Below are positions 33,781-46,625 of a stretch of 64,000 bases of DNA, one piece after another. The DNA is from Vitis vinifera (Eukaryota; Streptophyta; Magnoliopsida; Vitales; Vitaceae). A model generated the notes under the pieces. The model saw nothing but the letters and a program-made list of their open reading frames with translations. It was not told where the DNA came from and ran no database searches. Within the stretch, counting starts at the first letter, position 1. Each line of letters starts with the position of its first letter. The translations under genes and the position numbers were made by a program. The stretch spans positions 11,153,001 to 11,217,000 of the forward strand of contig NC_081822.1 of assembly GCF_030704535.1 (NCBI RefSeq), read 5' to 3'.

Positions 33781-34055
33781 CTGATTCCGTTTACCTTGGA
33801 GTTTAGTCTAATTTTCACTCCGTATGATATCAATCTAATCGGATTCATATAGAAATAAAAATATTTCTTCAACTGATGTATGTGGATTGCCTACTAAAGA
33901 TCAACATACCTTCTTGCAACAGTTGAGAGCAATGAAACAAATAAAAATATTTCTTATTTGTTTTTAATTTTAACAAAAAAAAAAGATAGTATTTTTTATT
34001 TTTTATTTTTTATTTTAACAAATAAAAAGTGAAGAATCTCCTTGAATTTAAATTT

Positions 34056-34420
34056 GAATTTCAATTTCAATTTCAATTATTGTAGGTACTAATTTAATCA
34101 GGTTATTATTTTTTTATTTTGTTGCAACCCCCGTTTGATTCCCAAGTTTGTGCAATCCCCGTTTGATTCCCAAGAAAATCCATCCCCCATTTGCTTTCCG
34201 GGAAAATCCATGCAAAACCCCCTAAAAAAACAAAATTTCAATTTCAATTTCAATTTCAATTATTGTAGGTACTAATCTAATCAGGTTATTATTTTTTTAT
34301 TTTGTTGCAACCCCCGTTTGATTCCCAAGTTTGTGCAATCCCCATTTGATTCCCAAGAAAATCCATCCCCCATTTGCTTTCCGGGAAAGTCCATGCAAAA
34401 CCCCCTAAAAAAACAAACAA
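34056..34420. repeat. 183-bp tandem duplication
   Basis: TGTAGGTACTAAT at 34081 recurs at 34264. The whole unit, including GTTTGATTCCCAAG twice and GCTTTCCGGGAAA, is repeated with only a few changes. A TTTCAA hexamer run precedes each copy and may have mediated slippage or unequal exchange. Confidence 0.9.
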
Positions 34421-36400
34421 AAAAATGTTTTTTTTTTGCTCCATGCTTTCTGGATCTGTCCAGGGGTCTCTTTGCTTTTGTGCCATTAGATTTAAATTTC
34501 ACAAACCCTAAATCCATGATTTTTGAGCCACGTTGAAAAACACAACCTTTCCCTCAAATCATGATCACCCTTCCCCTCAAATCATGATCAAATTACCAAA
34601 TAGCTTATGTTTTTTTATTAAAAAAAATTCGACAGATACCCTGTGCGCGGGTTGGACTGGTAGGAAATATTGGGAAATTTTTTTTTTTTCAACTTTCCCA
34701 CACTTTCTTGGCAACCAAACAGAATCACAACAAGCCGAACCACAAAAAAAATTAAAACTTTCTCCATTATTTTTAGTCTACTCAATTTCATTGTAAAAAA
34801 AAACAAAAACTTTATTTTTTTTACAACTTTCCCACACTTTCTTGGTAACCAAACACAACCACACCATCAAATATAACCACAAAACTTACAGAAAACACCG
34901 AGGGCAATGGTTTCTCAGATCTGCACTTCACTTCCTTCCGTGTTGAAGCAAGGATCTCCACCTCATGATCAGCGTGCGGGATAGTGGATTTTCGGGCAGA
35001 GGAGTTTTGATGCAGAGAAGAAAAACGGGAAGGGAAGAGAAGAAAAACGGGAAGGAAAATGGAAAGGGGGAATGGGTTTTCATATCTCATCCTACGTGTT
35101 CAAAAGTGCCGTAGAATTGGAATTATTTTCCAAACTATGATATTTTAAATTTTTTTTTTTTAATTGCATTATATTTATCAAGAATCCAGGAAGTCGGCTC
35201 CATCTAGGGTAGATAAAGGACAATATTCAAAATGTCCTCATCATCAATCCAAAATTTCGATTCCAACAATCTAAACTCTTCTCTTCAATTAAACTGTTCA
35301 CAAACTGAATGATAAAAATGACTTAAAATGGGCCACTGCATGAAGTTGGTGCTTGGCAAGGAAGGAAAACTTGGCCATCTAACCGACGAGGTGAAGACAT
35401 GGCAATAAACTCGATGGACATTGCTTGGCTCATCAACTCGATGTTAGTGTCAAAGTAGAACACATCAATTAACCTAATTTTTAGTAAATCTAAAAGCCAT
35501 AATTTTTATGGTTTTATACTTCCAAGATTTTCCCTATTGTTTTTTACTCAAATTAATAAAAAATATGGTTTTTCAGTGTTTTTTCCTATATTCAAACAAC
35601 ATTTTATATGTTGAAATCAACCTCAATAAAGTAGTTGCGGGACCTTTCTAGACTAGGAAACCGATGCTTTTGATTCTTCTTTAATTCCGTATCCATTAGA
35701 ATATTTATTTATTTATTTATTTTTATTTTTGAAGTTCTTTGACTAGTAAAAGACGATCATTTGGAAGTTAGAAAATGAGCAAACAACATGATTTGAATAC
35801 ATAACGATGTTGTTGATATTTCCTTAGCATTGGCTATACAATTTTCTGTCATCAAGATTTTGAATGAGATTAATTACAAAGATGGGTACAAATTTCTTAT
35901 GATGCATCCAACAAACCCACTGATAAGTATTTTGCATGTGAGAAAGAAGATCATGAGCAACGGGAAGCATTCTAACAGAGTATGATGGTGATTAGGTACA
36001 ATATGGAGGAATTTGCGAGTGTAGGAAGTTTTCATCAAATCAATGAACTTTAATTTTGTCTCTTAATCTTTCTATGATTTGGAATCAATGTCTCTTGAGC
36101 TCAATATGCAAATTTCTTTATTTTTTTTTTCTAGGTCAAATTTTGTTCTTATTCAGGACTTGGACCAAAAAAATCCCACAACCCTTCTCTAACCCTTATC
36201 ATTCCCTTTAGCACTTGAGTCAACCTGCAAGGGCAATGTTCACATTTCTTTTGAACTGAAGATGAATGGAAAAAGACACAAAGAACATTTGATTGATCAA
36301 CGGATTCAAAAATTTAGAACGGCTAAATATTTTCCTTTTTAAAAAAACAAAAAGTAAAATAAAAAAGACCAGACTTGAAAACCAGACGTGACATACATTT
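34421..36400. other. Intergenic, nothing firmly recognised
   Basis: Two copies of ACTTTCCCACACTTTCTTGG near 34692 and 34826, a GC-richer patch at 34900-35090 with short frames on both strands, then AT-rich sequence. No protein family is supported. Confidence 0.4.
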
Positions 36401-36902
36401 TTTATTTCAAAGAATCAAAGGGGTTTCAACAGTCATCCCTTCCGGTACTACCCGCAACCAGACATGAGCTATCTTCAACTAGCCACCTGAGAAGACAAAT
36501 TATCAGCTCATACAGAGTGAATTAGAGAAATGAAAATTTTCACCACCTAACATGATTCATAAGCATGAAAACTTAAAGAGTGCACATGTTATAGCTTACT
36601 CAGGAGTAACATGAAAGGCCAGTTGGATCTGGTTTACACATTCCCTATAGCACAACTATTACTGCTTTACATGAATGCTTATGCCTTATAGCAATAATCC
36701 CTACCCAAACTTTGTGGCAGGCATTCAAATTGGGAATTCTCTTCTTCTTCTTCTTCTTCTTCTTCTTCTTCTTGGGTCCTACATTTCTTCTTGGGGGAAA
36801 AAAGGAAAAAAAGAAAAAAAAGAAAAAAGGGAAACGGTTTTTGTCCATTCTCAACCCATGACATCATGTTTCCAATCTTTGGATAAATTGCTCATTCTTC
36901 TA
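36401..36902 (-). other. Probable 3' UTR and downstream region of the E2 gene, with (CTT)n microsatellite
   Basis: A (CTT)11-12 run at 36739-36774 lies about 130-165 bp beyond the stop codon, followed by an A/G-rich stretch. The polyadenylation site was not determined. Confidence 0.55.
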
Positions 36903-39900
36903 TTACACTTTATCATCATGGAACCACCATCTAGTCTCCTTGGGAGATCTGCCATTCCGACAATTTTTCACATAGCGGTCATTATCTGCAGGGCGTTGCT
37001 GCACAATGAAAAAACTCATGAGTAATGCTCTCACACTAAAATAGGCTGGAAAAAGATAAAAGCAAAATTAAGAAGAAAGGAGGGGTTTAAAAAACTTAAA
37101 ACTTTGACAATTTGAACCAAACCTTCACAGTTGAGCTCGATAACATGGAGAGTATGCTGATACAGATTGAACTAACTGTCATGGCTGGGGACCATGAATC
37201 ATATAGAATATCTGTGAAAACAAATAAGCTATGATATTAGATGTCAGTGTGTTGATGGACAATCAACCACAGAGAATCAGTTGATAAAATAATGGGATTG
37301 AAATAAGAACCATCCAGTTTTGCTCCCTTTCTTTTTCATGTATTGTTTGCCTATCAAGTATTTTTGCTAAGAATGTACCTCAGTATCTAGAATTCCTAGA
37401 TCTACATAATATTGCTTTTGAGAAGTAGGTCCTTGTGGGTGGAGTACAGAGTTGCTGGGGTCAGAAATCATTCGAATCCACTAGTGAGTTTGTTGCTTGA
37501 TTAGCAATTAAAGGCAATTTTGATTTTCTTCACTATGCGTAAAGAGAATTGCAAAGTCTGGGATTGCGGCAATCCTGGACCTTGAAAGGTTGCATCTTAT
37601 CATTTAGTACAGCTGTTTATAATAAATTAGAATAGGGTGTATCCATTGTGTGTGTTGGAGTGCCTGCTTTTAGGCTGTTGCATCTTATCATTTTAGTACA
37701 GCTGTTTATAATAAATTAGAATAGGGTGTATCCATTGTGTATCTTAGAGTGCCTCCTTTAAGGCACTTTTGATATATTTTCCTTTTTTTTACCTATAAAA
37801 AATGAATAAATACATTATAACAGGTAGCATCAAAAAGAAAAATGCAACCCTGATTAGGCATATGTGCAAAGAAAATGAATATTTATACACCAACAAATCA
37901 TCTCCTCTCTTGAAGTATTTTATTTCATATCTTCCAGTTCAGGCTTTACAAGCTTCAATGTAATTTTTTTTGTCTTCAAGTTTTATTGCTACTATATGCA
38001 GTGGATTGACATGAATGATGGCAAATAGTATGTTAGCCTGAAGAATTGTACCTTAGTCCCTTCCATAAGACACATGAAAGAAGAAGAGTCAGAACTTCCA
38101 AAATCCAATATAAAAGAAAAAGAAAAAGAAAGACTAATACCCTGTTTGGTATCCGTTTTTAAAAACGGTTTTCTGTTCTTTACAACATAAAAAGGTTTTC
38201 TAACTTAGAAAAAAAAAATGTTTGACAAACTTTTGACAAAAAAACAGTCTTTTTTGGAAATTGCTATGAAACATACTGTTTTTTTAGAACAAATCTGAGG
38301 TGTTTTCAACTGTTTTTTGTAAATGTTCAAATCAAAGATTATAAACACTTTTAAAAATTTATATTATACTTAAGTATACAGTACCTTTAAGGAGAGTAAG
38401 CCAAAAAAGCTGTATTCATGTTTGAGTTTTGAAATAGTGTTTTGTTCCTAAAAACAATTGAGAACTGTTTTTAAAAATTATTATCAAAAACTGTTTTTTA
38501 AGAATCGTTTTCCAAAACATTGCCAAAAAGGCCCTGGATTTTTACTTCAGCTGATATCAAGTTCATAGGATTTTAAAAGGTGACCAGTATTGGAATTTGC
38601 AATTGTAATGCATCCTGGAGAGTCCACTGATGTATAACTCTTGCCTGCATCAGTAAATTTTGTCTTTCATATGATGCAATCCAATTTAAATTATCTAAAA
38701 TAAAGGTAATATGGTTTTTCCCATTGTCTCAATCTAATGCATTAAACTCTATAACAATAAGCTATTTTTCAAGATGAAAACATGAAGGATCAACTTCCAA
38801 CTTTATTAATAGAAACATATAGTCACATCAAAGAAAATTTCAGAGAAATGGCTGAACACTTAATGGCAATACAACATGTAGGCGACAGGCTATTTTAAAC
38901 AGAGACTAACTCAATTTCTTCTGGCATGACATCTAGCTTTGTAGGATTTAATTCACTTTCAAAATCAAAGTTTCCAAGGGATTTCTCACAAACTTCATCA
39001 CTGGCAAACGGTATAGTGTCCATGACCATCAAACCACAAGGAAAATTATATATCTGTGCAAGAGCTGGAACAACGCCTGAATATTTTTAGGTTTACACTT
39101 AAGATTTTTTATGCAAACTACTAGATCAAGGTTGAGAAGTAAGAACACTATTCAAGGATGTGAAGGAATGCACCACAGCTTATGATTTAATAGAGGCTAA
39201 TGGAGAAAAGGGATTTGATACAATAGAGACAGAGTTGTTTGGTAAAGACTTTGTCAAACTGAGCACCTTTTTTAGCGACCAAACTCAAAGACTACAGTCA
39301 TCATAGTGGATAAGAGGAAGAATGAACAACACATTATCAAAAACACCAAACCAGATAATTAGTCCTATTCCTAAACATCTCCAATTTATTTGTTGCCGAG
39401 AATGAACTGAAGTATTGTTACTTGATCCACTTTCAATACTATACAGTAAATAAGCTATTTTTCACACTTTCAAGCTCTTCAAAATAATTGCATACTGTAT
39501 TAAATTAAGCACCTACATGATCATCTATATGAGACACATATTTTCTAAGAATGTTTGTCCAATTTCATCTATTACATATTTGAGTTCTCCATAAAATGGA
39601 TGTATCAAGCAAATTCACAAATGACCACACCCTGCAACTGGAGCCCTCAGGGTTGAACTAATAGTTTAAGAACAGATAATATCATCCAGTTGCCGCAAGA
39701 AAAAAAGGCCGAAGTCCCCTCAATGAAGTCCGACATCATTTCATCATTTTTGGAAAACAAAGTCTATGTTATAAAACTAATTACTCATCCTACAACATTT
39801 TATGGAGGAAGACCCGCATACAGAATCACATAAAATCATCATGAAATAATTAAAACAGACATGAATTCATGTCCAATCAGAAACAAAATCTATAAACATG

Positions 39901-40677
39901 TGCTGGAATTATGGAATTACCTAAACAGATATGCCCATTGCTGTATATGTGAGGATGCAGAGGAGCTGGCGGGACAAAAACAACCTATTCAACCAATACC
40001 AGAATAACGAAATTAAAATCACAATACGTGCAAGAAAAGTTTCAATAACACTTTTTACACATTTGTTTCTTTAACATCACAAACCCTAAAAAATTAAAAA
40101 CCTCCAGTTAACTGAACCCGATGCAACTATTTGACTTGGAAAACAAATGGCGCATGTGATAACACTCCAAAGTTCTTTTCTTTTCCATTTTCCACAATTT
40201 TCTCGGCAAACAAACAAACATAGAGCATCAGACAAAATCGGATCTATTATACACACCTGCGGTGCTTCCATGGGGTAATTCTCGGGAAAATCCACTTGAA
40301 GCTGGTACGATTCGTTGGCGTACAGAGTTCCCGGAGCTCCGTTGACTTCGATCACCCATCTTTAAATCAAAACAATCCATTTTTAAAAAATAAAAAAATA
40401 AAAAACAAATCAAAATAAAAAACAAAATCAATCGAAAACGAAACCTCTGTAGATTATCTGTGACTTTATGCTTGAATCCCGCAGGAGGGTTGACCTGCCA
40501 TTCCACCAGCTCTTTCTGGAGGCGATTGCAGGCGATCTTGCTTAACACCTACGCAACATCAGAGGAGAAATTTAATATCAGGAACGCAAATGAAAACACA
40601 AAAAAAAAAAAAGGGAATTTAGGGCTTTAGTGAGAGAAAGAGAGCACCTTGCGAGAAGGGGCAGATGAACTAGTCAT
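36903..40677 (-). CDS. UBC16: Ubiquitin-conjugating enzyme E2, UBC15-18 clade
   Basis: E2 enzymes carry ubiquitin as a thioester on a catalytic cysteine and pass it to substrates with E3 ligases. Six exons: 40677-40648, 40548-40445, 40359-40257, 39984-39921, 37211-37123, 36998-36903; all GT-AG, phases join; 486 bp, 161 aa, the length I recall for Arabidopsis UBC15-18. Seen: MTSSSAPSRK start, NRLQKELVEWQVNPPAGFKH, VDFPENYPMEAPQV, the active-site region HPHIYSNGHICLDIL (Cys at the exon 4 end), YDSWSPAMTVSSICISILSM, and a C-terminus ending RWWFHDDKV. No break seen. The choice of UBC16 over 15, 17 or 18 is not settled by this sequence. Confidence 0.93.
37587..37800 (+). mobile_element. LINE 3' end with internal 90-bp tandem duplication, in intron 4 of the E2 gene
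   Basis: GTTGCATCTTATCATTT and AGTACAGCTGTTTATAATAA recur at about 37587 and 37677. The element ends GGCACTTTTGATATATTTTC, a T-run and ACCTATAAAAAATG, the same tail as the copy at 11870-12063. Confidence 0.65.
38140..38536. mobile_element. MITE-like element with imperfect terminal inverted repeats, in intron 4 of the E2 gene
   Basis: Left CCCTGTTTGGTATCCGTTTT and right (reverse complement) CAGGGCCTTTTTGGCAATGT are imperfect inverted repeats. The interior is full of AAAACnGTTTT foldbacks. Related in style to 12540-13478. Confidence 0.55.
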
Positions 40678-41415
40678 TGTTTCTTCGAGGAGAGAGAGCA
40701 GACGAGGATGGGCAGAGACAGTCAATTGGGAGTTGTTTTGGTGTCTCCACCCTCCGCTTAAATATTTATGTGCATTTTTATATTTTTATTTATTTATATT
40801 TAATTATTTTATTTCTCCTGTCTCAAAACTCAAAAGTGCCAAAGCTTTGAGCAGAAGCAAAATAAAATAAATTCATGTAGAGTCAAAGTCGTTATTAAAA
40901 CAAAGTTCCCCGTACTCTCATAGACTCAATGCCATAAATCATAATTTTCTTACATTTAGAGGTTTTTTTATTACACGTGTCAAGGTGAAATTATTTGGGA
41001 ATTCTGTGATTTTATTTTCCATTTTAAGAATTATTTATATATTTCATTATTCGTATATTAAAAATAATAGTCATTAACCCCCCTTTTTTTCCCCTCATTT
41101 TAAAGCACTAATAATTAAAATTTAATCACTTTTACTATCATAATGCTAAAAAATTATTATTTATGAAATAGAATAATTAGGAGCCACCAAAATTTATAAA
41201 TTAGTCATTTTTTTATAAACTAATTTATTTTATACTTTTAATAAAATCATTTAATTAATATATTGCATTGTAGGAGTCCATGATGTGTCATTTTGGTTCT
41301 AATATTTCTCTTATTTATAATAGAACAATGTGAATGTGACTTTACCAATGTGAAACTCTCTCTCGCTCTATACAAACTCGTGGTTCTCCCTTTCAAGTTC
41401 TCGAAGACTAAAATT
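40678..41415. other. E2 gene 5' UTR/promoter and AT-rich intergenic sequence
   Basis: 40685-40760 is purine/CT-rich leader-like sequence. Beyond it the sequence is AT-rich without genes. No distinct TATA position is defended. Confidence 0.4.
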
Positions 41416-41945
41416 TTCACTTAATTGATGGAAATATAATCTTTAACTTTGATCATTGTGGACATCATACTAGATTATACCTTATCCTTGAGATGTGTTA
41501 TGAGAGTAGACTTGCCACATTATTCTCCCTTAGTTGAGGTCTTGAGGATCATATTATATGTCATTCCTTTATCTAGTTGTAGGTTTTTCCTATTTCTAAG
41601 TGTTAAGTCATTTCCTAAAATTATGATAGCATTTGGTTGTAATAACCACCAGCTAAAATGTATTCAATTCAAATTTGAATCCTCACCTAATTGATGAAGT
41701 GATGATCTTCTAACTTTAATCATTGTAGACGTCAAATTAGATTACACCCTACTCTTAAAGCCTTATTACGATATAAGTAAGCTTGCTACAATGCTCTTCC
41801 CATAGTTGATGATTATCCTAAATGTCCTTCCTGTATTCAATTGTAGGTTTTTCCTACTTTTCAATGAGTATCAAGTTATTTCTTGAAATGATGATAATCC
41901 TTGGTTGCTTCAGTCACCAGCTAGGAAGTGTACCCAAACTCAATT
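41416..41945. repeat. Diverged tandem duplication, unit about 265 bp
   Basis: Shared blocks in order: AATTGATG, ATCATTGT.GAC.TCA, TAGATTA.ACC, TTGTAGGTTTTTCCTA, AA.TGATGATA/AATTATGATAGC, CACCAGCTA. Copies are about 41416-41688 and 41689-41945. Confidence 0.7.
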
Positions 41946-42099
41946 TTGAAATTATCATAAGTGTGGTGCTATAATACACTTGTCAATCAATACTTCTCAT
42001 GCCTTTTACACATTGTTTCAACTTATAATACATATACAATGAATTGGTTTAAATTTCTTTATTATATTCTTTATGCAAAGTGAAGATCTTTCTTAAGTA

Positions 42100-42341
42100 A
42101 TTTTCATAACCTTAACCTCGTAGCATGATTAAGATTGATATTTATTTCCAATCTCCACTACTAGAAAAAAGTGAAAAAATGACGCTTTTTAAGCGTCGAG
42201 AAAGGTAAAAGATGATGCTTATTTTCATAACCTTAACCTCGTAGCATGATTAAGATTGATATTTATTTCCAATCTCCACTACTAGAAAAAAGTGAGACAA
42301 TGACGCTTTTTAAGCGTCGAGAAAGGTAAAAGATGACGCTT
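42100..42341. repeat. 121-bp tandem duplication spanning the CACTA left terminus and host flank
   Basis: Copies 42100-42220 and 42221-42341 both contain about 56 bp of flank (ending TTTCCAATCTC) plus the first ~65 bp of the transposon (CACTACTAGAAAAAAGTGA). They differ at only a few positions. Confidence 0.92.
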
Positions 42342-42560
42342 CCCCAAAGCGTCATCTTTTAGCTTGTCATTATATGTTATAGTCAACAATGACACTTTCA
42401 GGAGTGTCATTCTTATTAATGCTTTCAATGGCACTTTAAAAAGTGTCATCCTTGAATAATATTAACAATGACACTTGTGGAAGCATCATCTTTGGATAGT
42501 TTTTTATTGAAATAATTTTTATAAAATTACCAATCTTGACACTTATACAAGTGTCATCGT
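42299..42560. repeat. Left subterminal palindrome array of the CACTA element
   Basis: Six units about 45-50 bp apart: GACGCTTTTTAAGCGTC, GACGCTTCCCCAAAGCGTC, GACACTTTCAGGAGTGTC, GGCACTTTAAAAAGTGTC, GACACTTGTGGAAGCATC, GACACTTATACAAGTGTC. Each is a near-perfect palindrome. In related elements such repeats are TNPA-type binding sites. Confidence 0.85.
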
Positions 42561-43617
42561 TGATTAATTTATTGAAAATTTTCTATTAAAAATAATATTT
42601 TTATCATATTAATAAGATAATTGATTTCTTATGTAATTAATAAAAAAACAATAACAACCAATAAAATAAAATTTAATTTTATAAATTAAAATATCTCAAA
42701 ATATTGATATACATTAAACTAGTCTAAACAAAACAATTAATGTAACTACCTATATACATTAATGACACATAAACTTGTTAATTATATCAAAATATTTCAA
42801 CAAGAATTTCTAATTCTTTCAACATAAGAACAAACATTGGTACCAAGACTACTAAAGTAAATCATAATCTTTAAAAGCATAATTCAACTTCCTAATGAGT
42901 TCATTGATGTAATCTTCATGATTTTGGCATCGCCTTCTTTAACACAATGATTTTGATCTCTTCTTTTAGCAAACAAGTATCCTTTGCAACCTGTAAATAA
43001 AAATAGGAAGAATAAATAATCTCTTAATTATGTATACAATAACTAATAAGTATAAATGAAATTATAACCTTCACAAAATTAATTTAGGTTATTGAAATTT
43101 GCTTAAATGAATCCCCTTAGTCTCTTACATGCATGGGTTGTGTTCCTTTCAATTCATTACAAGAAAAAAAATTACACTACAAAGTGTTTTTGAAATAAAA
43201 TATAACAAATTATTTTAATGTAGAAAAAAAAAAAACTCTCCATTGCCAACTCTATGTTGCACCTTTAGAGCAATACTTCAAAAAATGACCCTAGATAGAA
43301 TTTATCAAAGTAAAACAAGCCATACAAAATATTTCATTGAGGAGACCTAAGAGTTGAAACTAAATAAATAAATCCTACTTTATCACCAAAATATTTGAAC
43401 TATAGTTCCAACTAACATACTATGTTTTTCCTAAAATAAGGAAAAATATACTTAATTTTTTTTTAAAAAAGTTTTTTTTTATTCAACAAAATAGAATAAA
43501 TAAATTCTAGTTTTATGAGATAACATATTGCATCTTTATTATAAATTAACAGTTAAATTAAATATTTAATAAACTCATAGACACTAGGTAGAGTGAATAA
43601 ATACACATTAAAGCTTA

Positions 43618-43950
43618 TTATGAGATATCCCTTCTAAATCGAATCAGTGTCCCTTGTGCATGAGTGTCCAATGCCTTACCTAGGCAAGGAAGCATGTTAT
43701 CCTTGGAGTGGAGTGCTTCTTTCACCTTTACCATAATGCTCTTCAAGATGGGCAGACTATCACTTAAATTGATCAACACCACTAGATTGACATAAAAAAA
43801 TAACATTAGGTTAGCAGTTGAGAATGCTTGGCATAGAGGATTGTATAATAAAAATGGTGACTTTGCAACAAAGACATAGACACTAATAAAGCATGAGATT
43901 TCTAAGATCTCAAAGGGAAAACCGAATATGCCAATTTGCAAACTTAACAA
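43618..43950 (-). other. Open frame of 110 codons inside the CACTA element, unidentified
   Basis: Open from ATG at 43950. The C-terminal half (SDSLPILKSIMVKVKEALHS, KDNMLPCLGKALDTHAQGTL) looks more protein-like than random frames, while the N-terminal half is hydrophobic. I do not recognise it. It could be a fragment of a captured host gene or chance. Confidence 0.25.
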
Positions 43951-45279
43951 ACTTCTTCAACCTCAAGAGAAGAAATAAATGATTTTAACTATAAGTCAGT
44001 TGTTTGAGTCACTAAGATCATGCAAATTATGTAAGTATAGAGTCACATAGGATGCAGTTCTTAGTAAGAATTTTGTTGTTCTAGAACTTCAATAAGAGGA
44101 AAATAATGTTTAGTAGAAAAACTGAAATAAATAAATAGATACAATACGATAAGAATATCAATAATATTTAAATTTTAATAAATAACATTGTCAAAATATC
44201 TCTAGAACCTATAACAAATTCCTATAGCAACATTCATTTTCCACTCTTTTAATATCTCTAGCAAGGAGAAGAAACAACTAATCTAGGTGAAGGTTTGGAA
44301 ACCTGAAGCCGAATCCATTTTACAAACCCCAAAACTTAACCAAGTTGGTAGGTGTCATCAATCATATAAAAAATGTTTACAGAATTGGATTATGTGATTA
44401 TGATAACAGAATTGGAATAATGAACCCTCTAGAAATGTGTTCAAGACCATATCCAAGAACAATATATTAGGGATAATGATAGTAGCAGTAATATTGTTTC
44501 CTTATGCAGACAATAGAGAGCCAACAATCTAAACTATGTTCCAAGTTTGGGATAATGGTTTGCCATGCATGAAACTTGGCTTAAGAAGTAAATGATTTCA
44601 GGTACCTAAGCAAAGGACTAGATGTTATAGACGTCCATAGGATGAAAATTAAAAATTATATCTAAACTACACGAAAACAATTTATAAGAAGCATTTTCTC
44701 AAAGCATTTAACTATAGTCATGATAATTTACATATAAGAGATCAATGACTATAATCATGAATTTGAAAACTCCTAGTTACTAAGAGTAATTTAAGTTAAT
44801 ATCAAATATGAAAGTGTTCTTGCACAGAGAAGGAAAATTCATTTCACATACTTATTTTTATCGGGGAATTTAACTAATTTAGAAATGTTTGTGCAACTAA
44901 TTTTAATAGCTTGGAATTCCTCACTTTTTTTTTAATACAATAAGATTCCATTTAGATCTTAGAAGGTACTAGAGAAAGGAAAAGAATAGCAAGGAATACA
45001 ATATTCTTTTATTTGGTTCTCCATAGAAATTAAGAAAGAAAAAATGGAATATAATAAAATTATCTAATACTACTATATTTTTAAATTCTTTGTTCTCTTT
45101 ATAAAGAAGGAATGATATTAGAGGAGCATGCCAAAAAAAAACAAAGAAGAGAAATGCTATAATATTTTCTCCTTATTGAAAAAAAAACAAGTGGAAATTC
45201 TTTTTCGTTTTTGTTTAAAGCCATTAAGACATTTACTTGTATTAGGAATATTAGGCTAATCCAACCTATGGTACTCACC

Positions 45280-46625
45280 TTAGAGGGGGGGTGAATAGGG
45301 TGATGGTCTCTTTTCGCAAATATAAACAAGTGAATGTAAGAGACAATTATATGCAAGTATATAATAAACAATATATAGACAATTCCATATAAATTAAAGA
45401 GTAGAGAAGAGAGAATTCAAACACAAAAGTTTATAGTGGATCGGCGTAACCCGACCTACATCCACTCTCCTTTAGCTTCACTCTCGAGCTTAAGGTTCCA
45501 CTAATTCAAGGCTTCCAAACCAAGCCTTCAAGCAATACAATTGGATTATGGTTCCAATTCACCATCTTGGACTTTTGGCTCCAAGCACCCTTTACACTTC
45601 TCAAGAGATATCCCACTCTTGAACAACTTTTTCTCAAGGATTTACAAATAAAAGATCTCACAAAAATCTTAACACAAGAACTTTAAGCTCAATTGATACA
45701 AGAAAACTAGGATTGAAAGGTGCACTAAGGATATGCAAGTTTTAAAACAATGGTGCACTAAAAAACACTATTCCAAGACACAAATATAATCAAGAAAGAT
45801 TTGGGAAGGTTAAGCTTTTTAAACAATGAAGATTGAAGCCTTTTTATAGAAGAGAAAAACCAAACTAGCCGTTTTGGAGTTCGATTGGTCGAGCTAGGGG
45901 TCGACCGGTTAACTAGCCGTTAGCAATTAATGCTTGGCGAGTGACCGTCGGACCTCGACCGAACCTCAACCGGTTGAACAACTGTTCTGGAAGAAAGAGA
46001 AAGTTTTTTGCACCCTCGATAGGTTGAGCTGGGGGTCTACCCGGGCCTCGACCAGTTGAGTTGTGGGTCGACCCGGACCTCGACCTATTGAGCTTGCGGT
46101 CGACCGGTTGTGCTTGCGGTCGACCGGTTGAGCTTGCAGTCGACCGGTTGAGCTTGCGGTCGACCGGTTGAGCTTACGGTCGACCGGTTCCTTACCCGGT
46201 TCAACTGGTTGAGCCGTTTTTTGGCTCAACAACCAACTTTTTCGACTTAAAACCTTTTAAAACAAGTTTGAAAGACATTTAACACAAGGTTTTAGTTGAA
46301 AACATGAAATCATCCAATTCTTAAAATATTTAAAACAAAATAACTCTTGGATGATTTTGGTGCATAAGTAAATAATGTAATGCATGAAAATCCTAGTGCA
46401 CCAACAACCTTACAAAGAGATCTTATGAAGCTTGGATCTTGAAAAACACTTCTCTTTGAGGTGATCTTCTTCTTCATGATTTCTCCCTGACTTGATTTGT
46501 CTTTGTGATTGTCACTTTGGAAATCGTCTTACCTAATCACACTTGAAATATAATCATTAGTTCTAAACCTTGTTTTGTTATCATCAAAATCAAGATTAAC
46601 CAAACTTTGGTTTCACAACTTGATT
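45280..46625. mobile_element. Nested LTR-like or LARD-like repeat inside the CACTA element
   Basis: Starts near TGGTACTCACCTTAGAGGGG, a phrase common in dispersed plant repeats (TTAGAGGGGGGGTGAATAG). Ends near TCATCAAAATCAAGATTAAC and CCAAACTTTGGTTTCA, another recurrent retroelement terminus. Roughly 1.35 kb, no coding capacity. Exact ends and target duplication not established. Confidence 0.5.
46085..46200. repeat. 20-bp minisatellite, about 5-6 copies
   Basis: Unit GGTCGACCGGTTGAGCTTGC repeated head to tail with single-base variants, flanked by decayed units from about 45890. The unit contains the palindrome GGTCGACC. Locally GC-rich in an AT-rich element. The minus-strand open frame here simply translates the repeat. 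Confidence 0.92.

Noticed and set aside
34821..35090. 89-codon minus frame and a short plus frame starting at 34909 as gene ends
   Set aside because: Neither shows a recognisable family and no downstream exons could be linked.
45966..46232. 88-codon frame on minus with repeated PVDRKLNRSTASS-like peptides
   Set aside because: It translates the 20-bp minisatellite; no start context or conserved protein.
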